64,000 nucleotides of DNA from contig CADCGK010000014.1 in assembly GCA_902800965.1 (NCBI GenBank), positions 1-64,000 on the forward strand, in the 5' to 3' direction. Shown piece after piece: positions 31,160-39,835 of the stretch (position 1 is its first letter; each line of letters begins with the position of its first letter). Source of the DNA: an uncultured Bacteroidia bacterium (GTDB taxonomy: Bacteria; Bacteroidota; Bacteroidia; Bacteroidales; F082). A program made the translations under genes and the position numbers. The notes below the pieces were generated by a model that saw only the letters and a list, made by a program, of their open reading frames with translations, had not been told where the DNA came from and made no database searches.

Positions 31160-34100
31160 TTATTCTTTGATATGATCCAAACGATGTTGCGCCTCATCTT
31201 TCAGCTCTTGGATGGAACAGTTGTCGATGATGCTGCGTAGCGTCTCCTTAGCCTGGAACGCATTGTCTTTGGCGACATAGACATCCGCAAGCAGGATGAA
31301 GGACTTTGCCACCCAGTATTCATGTGACGAGAATCTATCCGAGATGTTGAACACCTTGTTTTCGGCGTCATCGAGATTATTCAATTTGAATGAGGCCAGT
31401 GCCGAATAATAGGCGCTTTCCGCTCCATAAACCGTCCTGTCGGCATTAGCACTCTTGTCAAGCCAAGTCGCAGCCGTTGCATAATTGCCTTTCATCACAT
31501 ACGACTTTCCAACGATATGGTTGATCTGGTTGACTTGTTCTGGAGTCAGATCCCTTGATTGGCTCAGGCTCTCTCCCATCTCGATGGCGCTGTCATAGTT
31601 CTCCATGAAGAAATTGCTCTTCATGCCACCCTCAAGTGCCTCAAGCTTACGCAGAGGTTCTTCTGTGATATTTGCGAGTCGGCCGTAATATTGTCCAGCC
31701 TTACTATAGTTGGCATGATCGTATTCGATGCGTGCCAGTTTCAGCAATGCGTTATCGGTATAGTCGTTAAGCGATTGGTTCACGATATAGTTCAAATGCG
31801 TCTTTACATCCGCTTCGGTTCCCACCTTTTCCGCACATTCCGAAGCATAGTAGTGGGCCTTCAAGGAATAGGCTCCTCTCGGGAAATGATCGAAGTAATA
31901 TTTTAATGCTTTTTCCGCATCCTGATAGCGGCCGGCGAGATAGAAGTTCTCAGCATTGGCAAAGGCCAAGGAATCCTGCTGGGTGACTTGAACTTGCCCT
32001 GATCCTGACGATTCGACGTAGCCGAAATAGGCATTCAGGTTGTTCTGCTCCATGTAGATATTGCGGATGATCGACATGGCTTCACGCGATTCGTCGGTGT
32101 TCGGATAGGTTTGGACAAGGGTCTTGAGATTGGTCAACGCTTGATCGTATTGGTTGTTGTTGTAATAGATCATACCGACCTTCATCAGTGCCTGACGCGT
32201 ATAGGACGAGCGCGGGCGTTCCCTGATCAGTCGGTTGAAGGCTGCTATGGCGGAACGTTTGTCGCCATAAACCAGGTGTGTATTGCCGATCTCGAACAAG
32301 GCCCTATCGTAATAGTTGGTGCTGGGATAAGTCCTCATCATCTCGTCCAGCATGTTGATTTTCTGATTCGAATTACCTTTGGCACCGTAACAAAGAGCCT
32401 GTTGGAACAAAGCGTAGTCCGCATTTCTCTTGTTGATACGGGTGGCCAGATCATAATAATTCATGGCTTGGTCATAGCTGCGGTCCACGAAGAAGCAGTC
32501 GCCAAGACGGATATAGGCATCGCTCTTCAGGTCTGATTGTCGATCGTCACAACGCTGTACAAAACTTCTGAAATTGGCAATTGCCTCATCGTAATCCGGC
32601 TTCTGGTAGTTGACATAGCCCAAGCCGTAATCTGCCATTGTCGCCAGCTCACGGCTTGAGGAGGCGTTACTTTTGACTTGTTTGAAATAGCGTTCGGCGG
32701 TAGAGAAATCCTGCGCAGCGTAGGCAGATTCAGCTAACCAAAATGTTGCCTCGGCTTTTCTGTTGCCAGGTTGGTTGCCTTTGAGGATTTTGGAGAAACA
32801 AGACTGCGCCTTGTCATAGCGCTGATTTTGGAAATGATCTATACCTGTGGAGAACAGCAACTCATCGTAGGCAGCTTTCAGTTCCAGACTCTTCTTGCGC
32901 ATCTTCTCCAATCGCGCCAGTGCCTGGTCGTTGTTTTTCGTATTGAGCAACAAGTAAACTGCCAGTTCTTCCGCTTCGGCACGACGTTGAGAACGAGGAT
33001 TCTCGGCGATGAAGGCATCCAGGTGGGCAACGGCCTCATTGAAAGGATCGGCACCAGGCGTCATACTGAGATGAGCATAGTTGAACAAGGCATCTTCACT
33101 GATCTGCTTGTCGAATCCGGCGGAATAGGCAGAATAGAAAGCATTACGGGCAAATTTGGGTTGGTCGGCATCGGCATAGCACGAAGCCAAATAATACGAG
33201 GCATATTGTCCAATGGTATCCTTGTCGCTGGCCGCCTTCTGCAAATCAGCAATTGCACCCTTAAGGTTATTCGTCCTCATTTTGCTGACGCCCATCTGAT
33301 AAAAGATCTCGCGGGTCATGGCCTTTCCTGTGCTGTTGCGCGAAAAGATATCGTAGTATTCCAATGCCTTTTGGTAGTTTTTATCCTGGAAGCAAGCATC
33401 CGCCACCATCAATGCCACCTCACCTTTACGTTTGTTATCAGCATTTCTCACTGCATCTGGGCCATCTTGTAACACAGCTTGGTAATTGCCATTGCGGTAA
33501 TTGATCTGCATGATGTAGGCAGGGACAATCTTGGCATAAACCGACTGGCTACGAAGTTGTTCGAAATAGCGAAGGGCTTCCAAGTCGTTCCCCTTTAAAT
33601 ACTGGATATGGGCGTAATAGTATTTGGCATCCTGTTGGTATTTCCCTTCGTTGAGCGCTGTTGCATGGAAAAGTGGCAAGGCCTTGTCAACTTCATTTAG
33701 TTGCAAATAAGAATACGCCATGTTAAACTGCATCTGCTGAGCCTCTGTTCTCGTCAGCGTCTCCGAGGGCGTCTTGGCATAAAGCGCAAGGGCTTCGGCG
33801 TATTTCCTTTTGCCGAACTGCACGTTGCCATACAGGAAGTTGGCATGTCGCGCCCAGGTGCTACCAGGGTTGTCATTCACGAAAGCTGTGATCTTGGCCT
33901 CAGCATCGCTTTGGCCGGCATAGAGGGAACTAACGGCGACATAATACTGGGCGTCCACCGCTTTTTGGAGCTTCTTATCCTCCACAAGATCCAGATACTT
34001 CGAAAACGATTCCAAAGCCGCTCCGTATTCACCATGGTTGAACAAGGTCAATCCTTGGTCATAAAGCGCTTCCGGATCATAATTGGCGATATGCTTTTGG

Positions 34101-34168
34101 GCTGGTAATGAATTAGCTGACAATGTTAGTAAAAGCACGATGGCGATATGTAAAAACCGTATTTTCAT
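31160..34168 (-). CDS. Large secreted tetratricopeptide-repeat protein
   Basis: This protein of about 1002 residues has a signal peptide (residues 1-23, ending LPAQ). More than fifteen TPR or TPR-like helical pairs follow, from about residue 25 to the end, for example YDQGLTLFNHGEYGAALESFSKYL and RQALMKVGMIYYNNNQYDQALTNL. It probably scaffolds protein interactions at the periplasmic face of the outer membrane. ATG 34168 was chosen because it places the signal peptide first. The barrel gene downstream is likely its partner. No catalytic motif is visible. Confidence 0.85.
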   Translation of the reverse strand: MKIRFLHIAIVLLLTLSANSLPAQKHIANYDPEALYDQGLTLFNHGEYGAALESFSKYLDLVEDKKLQKAVDAQYYVAVSSLYAGQSDAEAKITAFVNDNPGSTWARHANFLYGNVQFGKRKYAEALALYAKTPSETLTRTEAQQMQFNMAYSYLQLNEVDKALPLFHATALNEGKYQQDAKYYYAHIQYLKGNDLEALRYFEQLRSQSVYAKIVPAYIMQINYRNGNYQAVLQDGPDAVRNADNKRKGEVALMVADACFQDKNYQKALEYYDIFSRNSTGKAMTREIFYQMGVSKMRTNNLKGAIADLQKAASDKDTIGQYASYYLASCYADADQPKFARNAFYSAYSAGFDKQISEDALFNYAHLSMTPGADPFNEAVAHLDAFIAENPRSQRRAEAEELAVYLLLNTKNNDQALARLEKMRKKSLELKAAYDELLFSTGIDHFQNQRYDKAQSCFSKILKGNQPGNRKAEATFWLAESAYAAQDFSTAERYFKQVKSNASSSRELATMADYGLGYVNYQKPDYDEAIANFRSFVQRCDDRQSDLKSDAYIRLGDCFFVDRSYDQAMNYYDLATRINKRNADYALFQQALCYGAKGNSNQKINMLDEMMRTYPSTNYYDRALFEIGNTHLVYGDKRSAIAAFNRLIRERPRSSYTRQALMKVGMIYYNNNQYDQALTNLKTLVQTYPNTDESREAMSIIRNIYMEQNNLNAYFGYVESSGSGQVQVTQQDSLAFANAENFYLAGRYQDAEKALKYYFDHFPRGAYSLKAHYYASECAEKVGTEADVKTHLNYIVNQSLNDYTDNALLKLARIEYDHANYSKAGQYYGRLANITEEPLRKLEALEGGMKSNFFMENYDSAIEMGESLSQSRDLTPEQVNQINHIVGKSYVMKGNYATAATWLDKSANADRTVYGAESAYYSALASFKLNNLDDAENKVFNISDRFSSHEYWVAKSFILLADVYVAKDNAFQAKETLRSIIDNCSIQELKDEAQHRLDHIKE

Positions 34169-34237
34169 TTGACAAAAATTTGGCACGAAGATACGCATAG
34201 TTTTTTAGAAAACGGTAGGAAAATCAAAAAATTGTTT

Positions 34238-34267
34238 GGATTGCTTTGCTACGCTTACAATGACGAG
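34238..34267 (+). repeat. Dispersed GGATTGCTTYGCT...CAATGACG repeat, copy A
   Basis: This 30-base sequence resembles the copies at 41996-42024 and 62171-62199, with a few substitutions. It lies just beyond the RNase P RNA 3' end, between rnpB and the TPR gene. Confidence 0.65.
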
Positions 34268-34271
34268 AAAA

Positions 34272-34645
34272 AGGCGATGAGAGTGGTAAGCGGGATTCTG
34301 TTCCCCTTGCGGGGCGACTGTCATTTCTCTAGGTCTGCGGTCACCCGCAGACTCAAGCGCCCTACCCTGAGGCGACGGACGAGCAGCCCGTTCGGCCGCC
34401 GAAGCGGCCATTGCCTCTATACTTGGACTTGCAGCCCATAAGGTTTACCCCATCGGAATGTCGCCATCCGATGCGTGAGCTCTTGCCTCACGTTTTCACC
34501 CTTACCTCAAAAGAGGCGGTTGTTTTCTGTGGCACTTGCTGTTACCCTTTCGGGCACCTTCCTGTTGGGAAGTACGGTGCTCTGTGCTGTCCCGACTTTC
34601 CTCGCGCCGGCTTTCCCGACCCGCGACAGTCCCTCTCATCGCCGC
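34272..34645 (-). ncRNA. rnpB: RNase P RNA (bacterial type A)
   Basis: This catalytic RNA trims tRNA 5' leaders. On the minus strand the 5' and 3' ends pair in an 11-bp P1 helix (GGCGATGAGAG with CTCTCATCGCC). The conserved 5' core GAGGAAAGTCGGGACAGCAC, the ACAGAAAACAACCGCC segment, GGTAAGGGTGAAA and the 3' core ACAGAATCCCGCTTACC are all present. The length is about 370 nt. A U-rich stretch directly after P1 may serve as terminator. Exact ends are estimated from the P1 helix and the promoter at 34648-34655. Confidence 0.95.
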
Positions 34646-34647
34646 GG

Positions 34648-34655
34648 CAAAAGTA
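34648..34655 (-). promoter_or_regulatory. Predicted -7 promoter element for rnpB
   Basis: TACTTTTG on the minus strand ends 3 bases before the estimated RNase P RNA 5' end, consistent with transcription starting at the RNA itself. Confidence 0.65.
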
Positions 34656-34698
34656 AGATTTTTTTAGAAGCAAGAAGATAGAAGTAAGAAGAAAGAAG

Positions 34699-34706
34699 TA
34701 ATTTTG
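34699..34706 (+). promoter_or_regulatory. Predicted -7 promoter element for the subtilisin gene
   Basis: TAATTTTG fits TAnnTTTG and lies 20 bases before the start codon at 34727, giving a leader of only about 13 bases. Confidence 0.6.
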
Positions 34707-34726
34707 CAGCAACAAATCCAAACACA

Positions 34727-37264
34727 ATGAGAAAAGCATTCCTTTCAGCACTTCTCTTTTTCTGCTTCGGCATGATGTTCGGACAGAACAAAGAGCTCCA
34801 TCACGTTATCGTGGTTATGACAGAACAGTACGACGAAATCGGCATGGCCCGCAAGACCCAGTTCATGGACAAGGCACAGCGCCGCGAATTCGTCATCAAA
34901 GATCATCAGGCCTTTTGCAAGGCCTCCCAAGAAGGCGTGATCCATTTACTTGGCAGCCTCAACGAAGATGTTCAGGACGTTGAACCTTTCTGGGCTTTCA
35001 ACGGCATCGCTTGCATGGCTACCGACAATGCCATCGAGCAGCTAGCAGCCCGCAGCGACGTTGACTATGTCTATCGTGACGAGCCAAGAAAGATGGTCCC
35101 CGACTTTGGAAAGGGAAATCCCGTGAATTCCAAGGACAACGCTTGGCATGTCGACAAGGTGAACGCCCCAGCTGTCTGGAACTATAATGGTGGCACAGGC
35201 TACGATGGCAGCGGCATTGTTGTTGCCGTCATCGACTCCGGTGTTGACTATAACCACGTTGACATTGCCGGAAGCATGTGGGACGGCGGTACGGACTGGC
35301 CTCATCACGGCTGCGATATGGTCCACAACGACAACGACCCGATGGATGACTTTTGCCACGGAACCCATGTGGCTGGCATCATCGCGGGACAAGGCAACGG
35401 TGGCACACAAACCGGCATTGCACCTGGCGCTAAGATCATGGCCATCAAAGTACTGGATGAAACCGGTTACGGAACAGATGCCGATGTCATTTCAGGCGTC
35501 CACTTTGCCATGAACCATGGTGCCGACATCATCAACATCTCTGCAGGTGAACCCGGCGTTGGAGGAATGGGCATTTACCGCGAGGTGTTTGAATCCGTCA
35601 ACGAAGCCGGCATAGCGACGGCTGTGGCAGCAGGCAATGTAGGAGATGCCCAATATGCCAACCCCATACCAAACAACATCAACGCACCCGGCAACTGTCC
35701 CCCACCTTGGCTCCATCCTGACCAAATCAATCTTATCTCCGGTGGCAAAACCGCTGTGATCTGCATCGGGGCAACCGACAACAACGACGCACATTGCAAC
35801 TTTTCATCAATAGGCCCCGTGACATGGACATCTGGTGATCTCATTGGCGATTACAATGATTATCCATATCAGAATGGAGATGCCTCCCAGCCAGGTCTTA
35901 TTCGTCCCGACATCTCCGCTCCCGGAAAGAATATCACTTCGTTGAATTATCAGACTGGCAACGGTTATATTGAATATGACGGCACCTCCATGGCGACACC
36001 TTGCGCCTCAGGTGTGATGGCTTTGCTACTTCAAGCCGAGCCCAACTTGAGCCCCGCCCAGATCGACTCCATCATCGAGCTCACCGCCGTGAAAATCGGA
36101 AATTACAAAAAGAACAACATCACAGGTTCAGGCCGCATCGACGCTTTGGCCGCCATCAACGCGCTATTCTATCATGGCCCCACCCAACTTACCGCCGACT
36201 TCAATGGCGAACAGGTTGAGCTGAACTGGGAAGCACCCGCCATGGCCGTCTCATACGAGGTCTATCGCAACGGGCTGCGCATCGCCAACGGCCTCACCGA
36301 GGAACATTACATCGACCATCTGAATTACGGTGGCCGTTATACCTATTACGTCAATGCCATTCTCGACAACGGCATTACCACCCTGCCTTCCAACTACGTG
36401 CTTGTTGAAAAAGCGGTTGAGATCGATGCCGAAGTCATCAATAACCAGCGCGTGGAGCTATCTTGGAATATGCCCAACAGCATCTATGACGGCTTCGAGT
36501 CGGGCGACTTCTATCAGAACTTGTGGCTCAACGACGCCACCAGCCCTTGGGTGATTACCACCAACAATCCGCACAGTGGCAACTATTGCGCCAAGTCAAC
36601 CAACACGGGAATGTTCTCCTCAAGCAGCCTCAGTTTGGCAGTCAACGTGCCCATCCCTTGCGTCATCAGCTATGAAGCCCGCATCAGCTGTTTCCCGCTC
36701 AACGGCGGCGGATTCCTCATCGACAATGTGCTGCAAGGAGAAGCCATTAAGGACTCCGTGCCTTGGACCCACTTCTCGTTCCCGCTGTCACCAGGCAACC
36801 ACCAACTTGAGTGGAAATACGCCAACCAACTTGCCGAGGGCGAATATGACAACGCCTTCTATATCGACGATATTACTGTAGGCAATCCGTTCAATGTGTA
36901 TCGTGACGACTGCACTGGCAACAACCCACAGCTGATCGCTGAAAACGTCACCGAAGCGCATTATATGGACTATGGTTGGGATGCTCTTCCAGTTGGACAA
37001 TATAAATACGGTATCAGCAACGATCGCGGGCAAAGCATCGCTTGGTCGGAATGCCTTGACAAAACCGTCATGGCTGTTGAAGAGAACATCGAGCTGACCT
37101 ACATCAAGAGAATTACCATCGTCAACACGTTGGGACAGGTCATCTATGACGCCAGCACCAATACAGACAACTCCGAACAGGTCTTGAAACGATTCCCTGA
37201 GGGAATCTATGTAATCAAATTCCTGACGGAACAAGGAGTAGTGACCAGGAAGATTAAGAGATAA
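34727..37264 (+). CDS. T9SS-exported subtilisin-like serine protease
   Basis: The 845-residue protein has a signal peptide ending MMFGQ (about residue 20), an inhibitor I9-like propeptide (about 22-115) and an S8 catalytic domain. The triad is Asp170 (AVIDSGVD), His211 (HGTHVAGI) and Ser421 (GTSMATP). A fibronectin-type segment (about 485-570) and a choice-of-anchor/MAM-like jelly roll (YDGFESGDF to DDITVGN, about 590-725) follow. The C-terminal 75 residues (ITIVNTLGQVIYDA to GVVTRKIKR) are a type A T9SS sorting domain. It should be secreted or attached to the cell surface. The 3' end overlaps convergent prmC by 11 bases. Confidence 0.93.
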   Translation: MRKAFLSALLFFCFGMMFGQNKELHHVIVVMTEQYDEIGMARKTQFMDKAQRREFVIKDHQAFCKASQEGVIHLLGSLNEDVQDVEPFWAFNGIACMATDNAIEQLAARSDVDYVYRDEPRKMVPDFGKGNPVNSKDNAWHVDKVNAPAVWNYNGGTGYDGSGIVVAVIDSGVDYNHVDIAGSMWDGGTDWPHHGCDMVHNDNDPMDDFCHGTHVAGIIAGQGNGGTQTGIAPGAKIMAIKVLDETGYGTDADVISGVHFAMNHGADIINISAGEPGVGGMGIYREVFESVNEAGIATAVAAGNVGDAQYANPIPNNINAPGNCPPPWLHPDQINLISGGKTAVICIGATDNNDAHCNFSSIGPVTWTSGDLIGDYNDYPYQNGDASQPGLIRPDISAPGKNITSLNYQTGNGYIEYDGTSMATPCASGVMALLLQAEPNLSPAQIDSIIELTAVKIGNYKKNNITGSGRIDALAAINALFYHGPTQLTADFNGEQVELNWEAPAMAVSYEVYRNGLRIANGLTEEHYIDHLNYGGRYTYYVNAILDNGITTLPSNYVLVEKAVEIDAEVINNQRVELSWNMPNSIYDGFESGDFYQNLWLNDATSPWVITTNNPHSGNYCAKSTNTGMFSSSSLSLAVNVPIPCVISYEARISCFPLNGGGFLIDNVLQGEAIKDSVPWTHFSFPLSPGNHQLEWKYANQLAEGEYDNAFYIDDITVGNPFNVYRDDCTGNNPQLIAENVTEAHYMDYGWDALPVGQYKYGISNDRGQSIAWSECLDKTVMAVEENIELTYIKRITIVNTLGQVIYDASTNTDNSEQVLKRFPEGIYVIKFLTEQGVVTRKIKR

Positions 37265-38123
37265 GCGGCAGTCGCAACGACGCAAAGCGCGGCTTTCCGT
37301 TATAATCTTCCAATAATTCAACATTATAGTCCAGCTCACTGGAAAGCCGGACCATCTCCTCTCCCATGGCCTCGTTAATCTCAAACCAAACGACGCCATG
37401 GGAGTTTAATTGAGGCTGGGCCAAAGTGAGAATCTGCCGATAGAAAAGCAAAGGATCGTCATCAGGGACGAACAATGCGGCTGAAGGTTCATGATCAACG
37501 ACATTGCGATCCATAGAAGATCGCTCGCAATCTCTGATATAAGGAGGATTGCTCACTACCACATCCACGGGCTGGTTCCAACTTTCCGACTGGGGATGCA
37601 GCACATCATCACAGATGAAATCTATATCCACGCCATTCCGTTCAGCATTTCCACGGGCAACCACGAGTGCCAGTTCCGAAACATCGAAGGCCTTTACTTC
37701 AGCATTCGGAAAACGTTTCGACAAGGCAATGGCGATACACCCCGACCCTGTGCCGATATCCCATATCCGAATGGGGCGATCCGACGGGAGGCACTCCGAC
37801 ATTTTTTGCACCAACTCCTCCGTCTCAGGCCGCGGAATCAACACGGATTCATCCAGATGGAGAAGCAAGCCGTCAAACCAAGCCTTGCCAGTGACGTATT
37901 GAACGGGCTTCCCTTCGAGTAACGCTTCCACGGCATGATTAAGCTGTGCATATTGGAACTCATCGATACGCAATTTCGGTTCCATCAGCTGGCGCTTCAA
38001 GTCGATGTCGAAAAGATCCTCCAGCAGGATGCGCATCAGCTGCTCCGCTTCACGTTGAGGGAACTGATCTGCAAGCATTTCGATAAAATGCCGTTTCGCT
38101 TTATTGAGATTAAAACCTATCAC
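37254..38123 (-). CDS. prmC: Release factor glutamine methyltransferase PrmC/HemK
   Basis: PrmC methylates the GGQ glutamine of RF1 and RF2. The 289-residue protein has a helical N-terminal domain (about 1-80), the SAM motif IWDIGTGSGCIAIAL and the catalytic motif VVSNPPYIR. The predicted start is GTG 38123. The promoter element TATTTTTG at 38128-38135 would place the transcript start almost on this codon, so the mRNA may be leaderless; a downstream ATG (MLADQ) would remove part of the conserved N-terminal domain. Confidence 0.95.
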   Translation of the reverse strand: MIGFNLNKAKRHFIEMLADQFPQREAEQLMRILLEDLFDIDLKRQLMEPKLRIDEFQYAQLNHAVEALLEGKPVQYVTGKAWFDGLLLHLDESVLIPRPETEELVQKMSECLPSDRPIRIWDIGTGSGCIAIALSKRFPNAEVKAFDVSELALVVARGNAERNGVDIDFICDDVLHPQSESWNQPVDVVVSNPPYIRDCERSSMDRNVVDHEPSAALFVPDDDPLLFYRQILTLAQPQLNSHGVVWFEINEAMGEEMVRLSSELDYNVELLEDYNGKPRFASLRLPLIS

Positions 38124-38127
38124 AACG

Positions 38128-38135
38128 CAAAAATA
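38128..38135 (-). promoter_or_regulatory. Predicted -7 promoter element for prmC
   Basis: TATTTTTG on the minus strand lies 4 bases before the GTG start of prmC. Confidence 0.5.
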
Positions 38136-38178
38136 CTTCTTTCTTCCGACATCTGTCTTCTGACTTCCAAATTCTTTT

Positions 38179-38186
38179 TATCTTTG
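38179..38186 (+). promoter_or_regulatory. Predicted -7 promoter element for the EamA-yigZ pair
   Basis: TATCTTTG fits TAnnTTTG and ends 7 bases before the ATG at 38194, so the transcript would be leaderless or nearly so. Confidence 0.55.
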
Positions 38187-38193
38187 CCCCATT

Positions 38194-39066
38194 ATGATCT
38201 ACTTGATTCTCGCCATTCTGTTTTCGACCGCCATCTTCGTGGTCATGCGCCTGTTCAAGCGTTTTGAACTCGACAACCACCAAGCATTGGCTTGGAATTA
38301 CGCCACAGCTACGGTCATCGGCTTTGCAATGAGTGCTGCCAATGGAGCCCTCACCTCACCCGTATCGGAGCCTTGGTTTCCGCTCTCCACCCTGACTGGT
38401 TTCTGGTTCATCCTGACCTACGTGCTGATGGTAGTCTCCAGCCAACGTTCAGGCGTTACTGTCACCTCGCTTTCAAGCAAGCTTTCGGTAGTCATCCCCA
38501 CCTTGTTTGGCGTCATCTTCCTAAAGGAAGCCCTTGGATTGACACAGGTCGCGGGCATCGTACTGGCCCTAACAGCCTTGTTTTTGGTCGTGGGTGGCAA
38601 GGATAAAAAACAAGTCAATACTGAAAAGACGACCCTTATCGTCTTATTACCTATTTTAATATTCTTCGGCACGGGCATTGGCGATGTCTTAATGAAGATC
38701 ACCGAAACCGCAAATGGACACGAAAACGACCCCACCTTCATGGTTGCCTTCATCTATGGTGTTTCCTTTGTATTCAGTGTGCTACTCATGGGATACGACC
38801 TGCTGAAGGGCAAATCGAAATGGCAGTGGAAAAACGCCTTAGGAGGTGTCGTGCTGGGTGCGGTCAACTTCTTCTCCACTTATTCGGTATATCAAGCCAT
38901 GCGTGTGTTCGACAACGTGGTGCTCTTCCCGGTTTACAACATCGGAGTCGTTTGCCTTACTGCTTTGGCTGGATGGCTCCTATTCAAGGAAAAGCTCACT
39001 TGGACCAACTATCTCGGCCTAGTCATTGCCATCATCGCAGTACTATTAATAACGATGAATCCATGA
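38194..39066 (+). CDS. EamA/DMT-family transporter
   Basis: This 290-residue inner-membrane protein has about ten hydrophobic helices arranged as two EamA repeats (about 1-132 and 147-290). The repeat ends FLKEALGLTQVAGIVLALTALFLVV and LFKEKLTWTNYLGLVIAIIAVLLI show the typical Lys-Glu pair before the last helix of each repeat. The family exports metabolites or amino acids; the substrate cannot be inferred. Its stop overlaps the next gene's start (ATGA, 39063-39066). Confidence 0.88.
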   Translation: MIYLILAILFSTAIFVVMRLFKRFELDNHQALAWNYATATVIGFAMSAANGALTSPVSEPWFPLSTLTGFWFILTYVLMVVSSQRSGVTVTSLSSKLSVVIPTLFGVIFLKEALGLTQVAGIVLALTALFLVVGGKDKKQVNTEKTTLIVLLPILIFFGTGIGDVLMKITETANGHENDPTFMVAFIYGVSFVFSVLLMGYDLLKGKSKWQWKNALGGVVLGAVNFFSTYSVYQAMRVFDNVVLFPVYNIGVVCLTALAGWLLFKEKLTWTNYLGLVIAIIAVLLITMNP

Positions 39067-39677
39067 TGTTCGACGACACCTATAAGATGTTGGACGCCCC
39101 AGGAGAAGGGCTGTACAAAGAGAAAGGAAGCAAGTTCATCGCTTCTGCCTTCACGGTGATGTGCGAAGACGATGTAAAAAAAGCCCTGGCCGAGGTAAAA
39201 AAGAAGTATTTCGATGCGCGGCACCATTGCTACGCCTACATGATTGGCCCCGACAAGTCCTGTTACCGTTCCTCCGATGACGGCGAGCCATCCGGCACCG
39301 CAGGAAAGCCGATCCTGAACCAAATCCTATCAAAAGACGTCACTAACGTCTGCGTCATCGTCGTCAGATATTTCGGTGGCATCAAACTCGGAGTCAGCGG
39401 GCTGATCAACGCCTACAAGACGGCAGCCCGTGAAGCCCTCGACAATGCCCAAATCGTCGAAAAAACCGTTAACGAAATTTATAGTTTAGAATTCCCCTAC
39501 ACCTTGATGAATGACGTGATGCGCATCATGAAAGAGGAGAATTTGGAGCAGCTGAACCCCCGCTTCGAAATGGACTGTTACCTAGAGTTTTCAACAAGAA
39601 AGAACGAGGCAGAGAGAATTGTGGCCAAATTTAAAAACATTTTCGGTCTCACAGTAACTTTTCTTAAAACAATGTAA
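39063..39677 (+). CDS. YigZ/IMPACT-family protein
   Basis: The 204-residue protein matches the UPF0029/IMPACT family. The N-terminal KGSKFIASAF, then YFDARHHCYAYMIG, the signature SSDDGEPSGTAGKPIL and VRYFGGIKLGVSGLINAYKTAA are all present. A C-terminal DUF1949-like ferredoxin fold covers about 140-204. The role is probably linked to translation under starvation, by analogy with eukaryotic IMPACT. ATG 39063 overlaps the EamA stop codon; ATG 39066 is one codon later. Confidence 0.92.
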   Translation: MMFDDTYKMLDAPGEGLYKEKGSKFIASAFTVMCEDDVKKALAEVKKKYFDARHHCYAYMIGPDKSCYRSSDDGEPSGTAGKPILNQILSKDVTNVCVIVVRYFGGIKLGVSGLINAYKTAAREALDNAQIVEKTVNEIYSLEFPYTLMNDVMRIMKEENLEQLNPRFEMDCYLEFSTRKNEAERIVAKFKNIFGLTVTFLKTM

Positions 39678-39835
39678 ATCAGTTATTTACATTTTGAATA
39701 ATTTTTTACAACACTTGACCTTCGTATTTTATGCATAAAAAACTACAAAGTCAATAGCAAAAAAAATTTTTTATTAACTTTTTCTTACGATCTTTGCAGT
39801 CTCAAAACAAGCGAAAAAAACGACTTCAAAGATCC
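39673..39835 (+). other. AT-rich region upstream of dnaA
   Basis: The region between yigZ and dnaA is strongly AT-rich. It begins with a perfect 7-bp inverted repeat (39673-39679 with 39685-39691) whose arms TTATTTACA and TGATTTACA resemble degenerate DnaA boxes; it could instead be a weak terminator for yigZ. A GATCTTTG sequence at 39789-39796 is one base off the promoter consensus. No cluster of good DnaA boxes was seen, so an origin here is not supported. Confidence 0.4.

Noticed and set aside
39673-39835. Chromosomal replication origin at dnaA
   Set aside because: Only one degenerate box pair was found; no cluster of DnaA boxes or other origin features.
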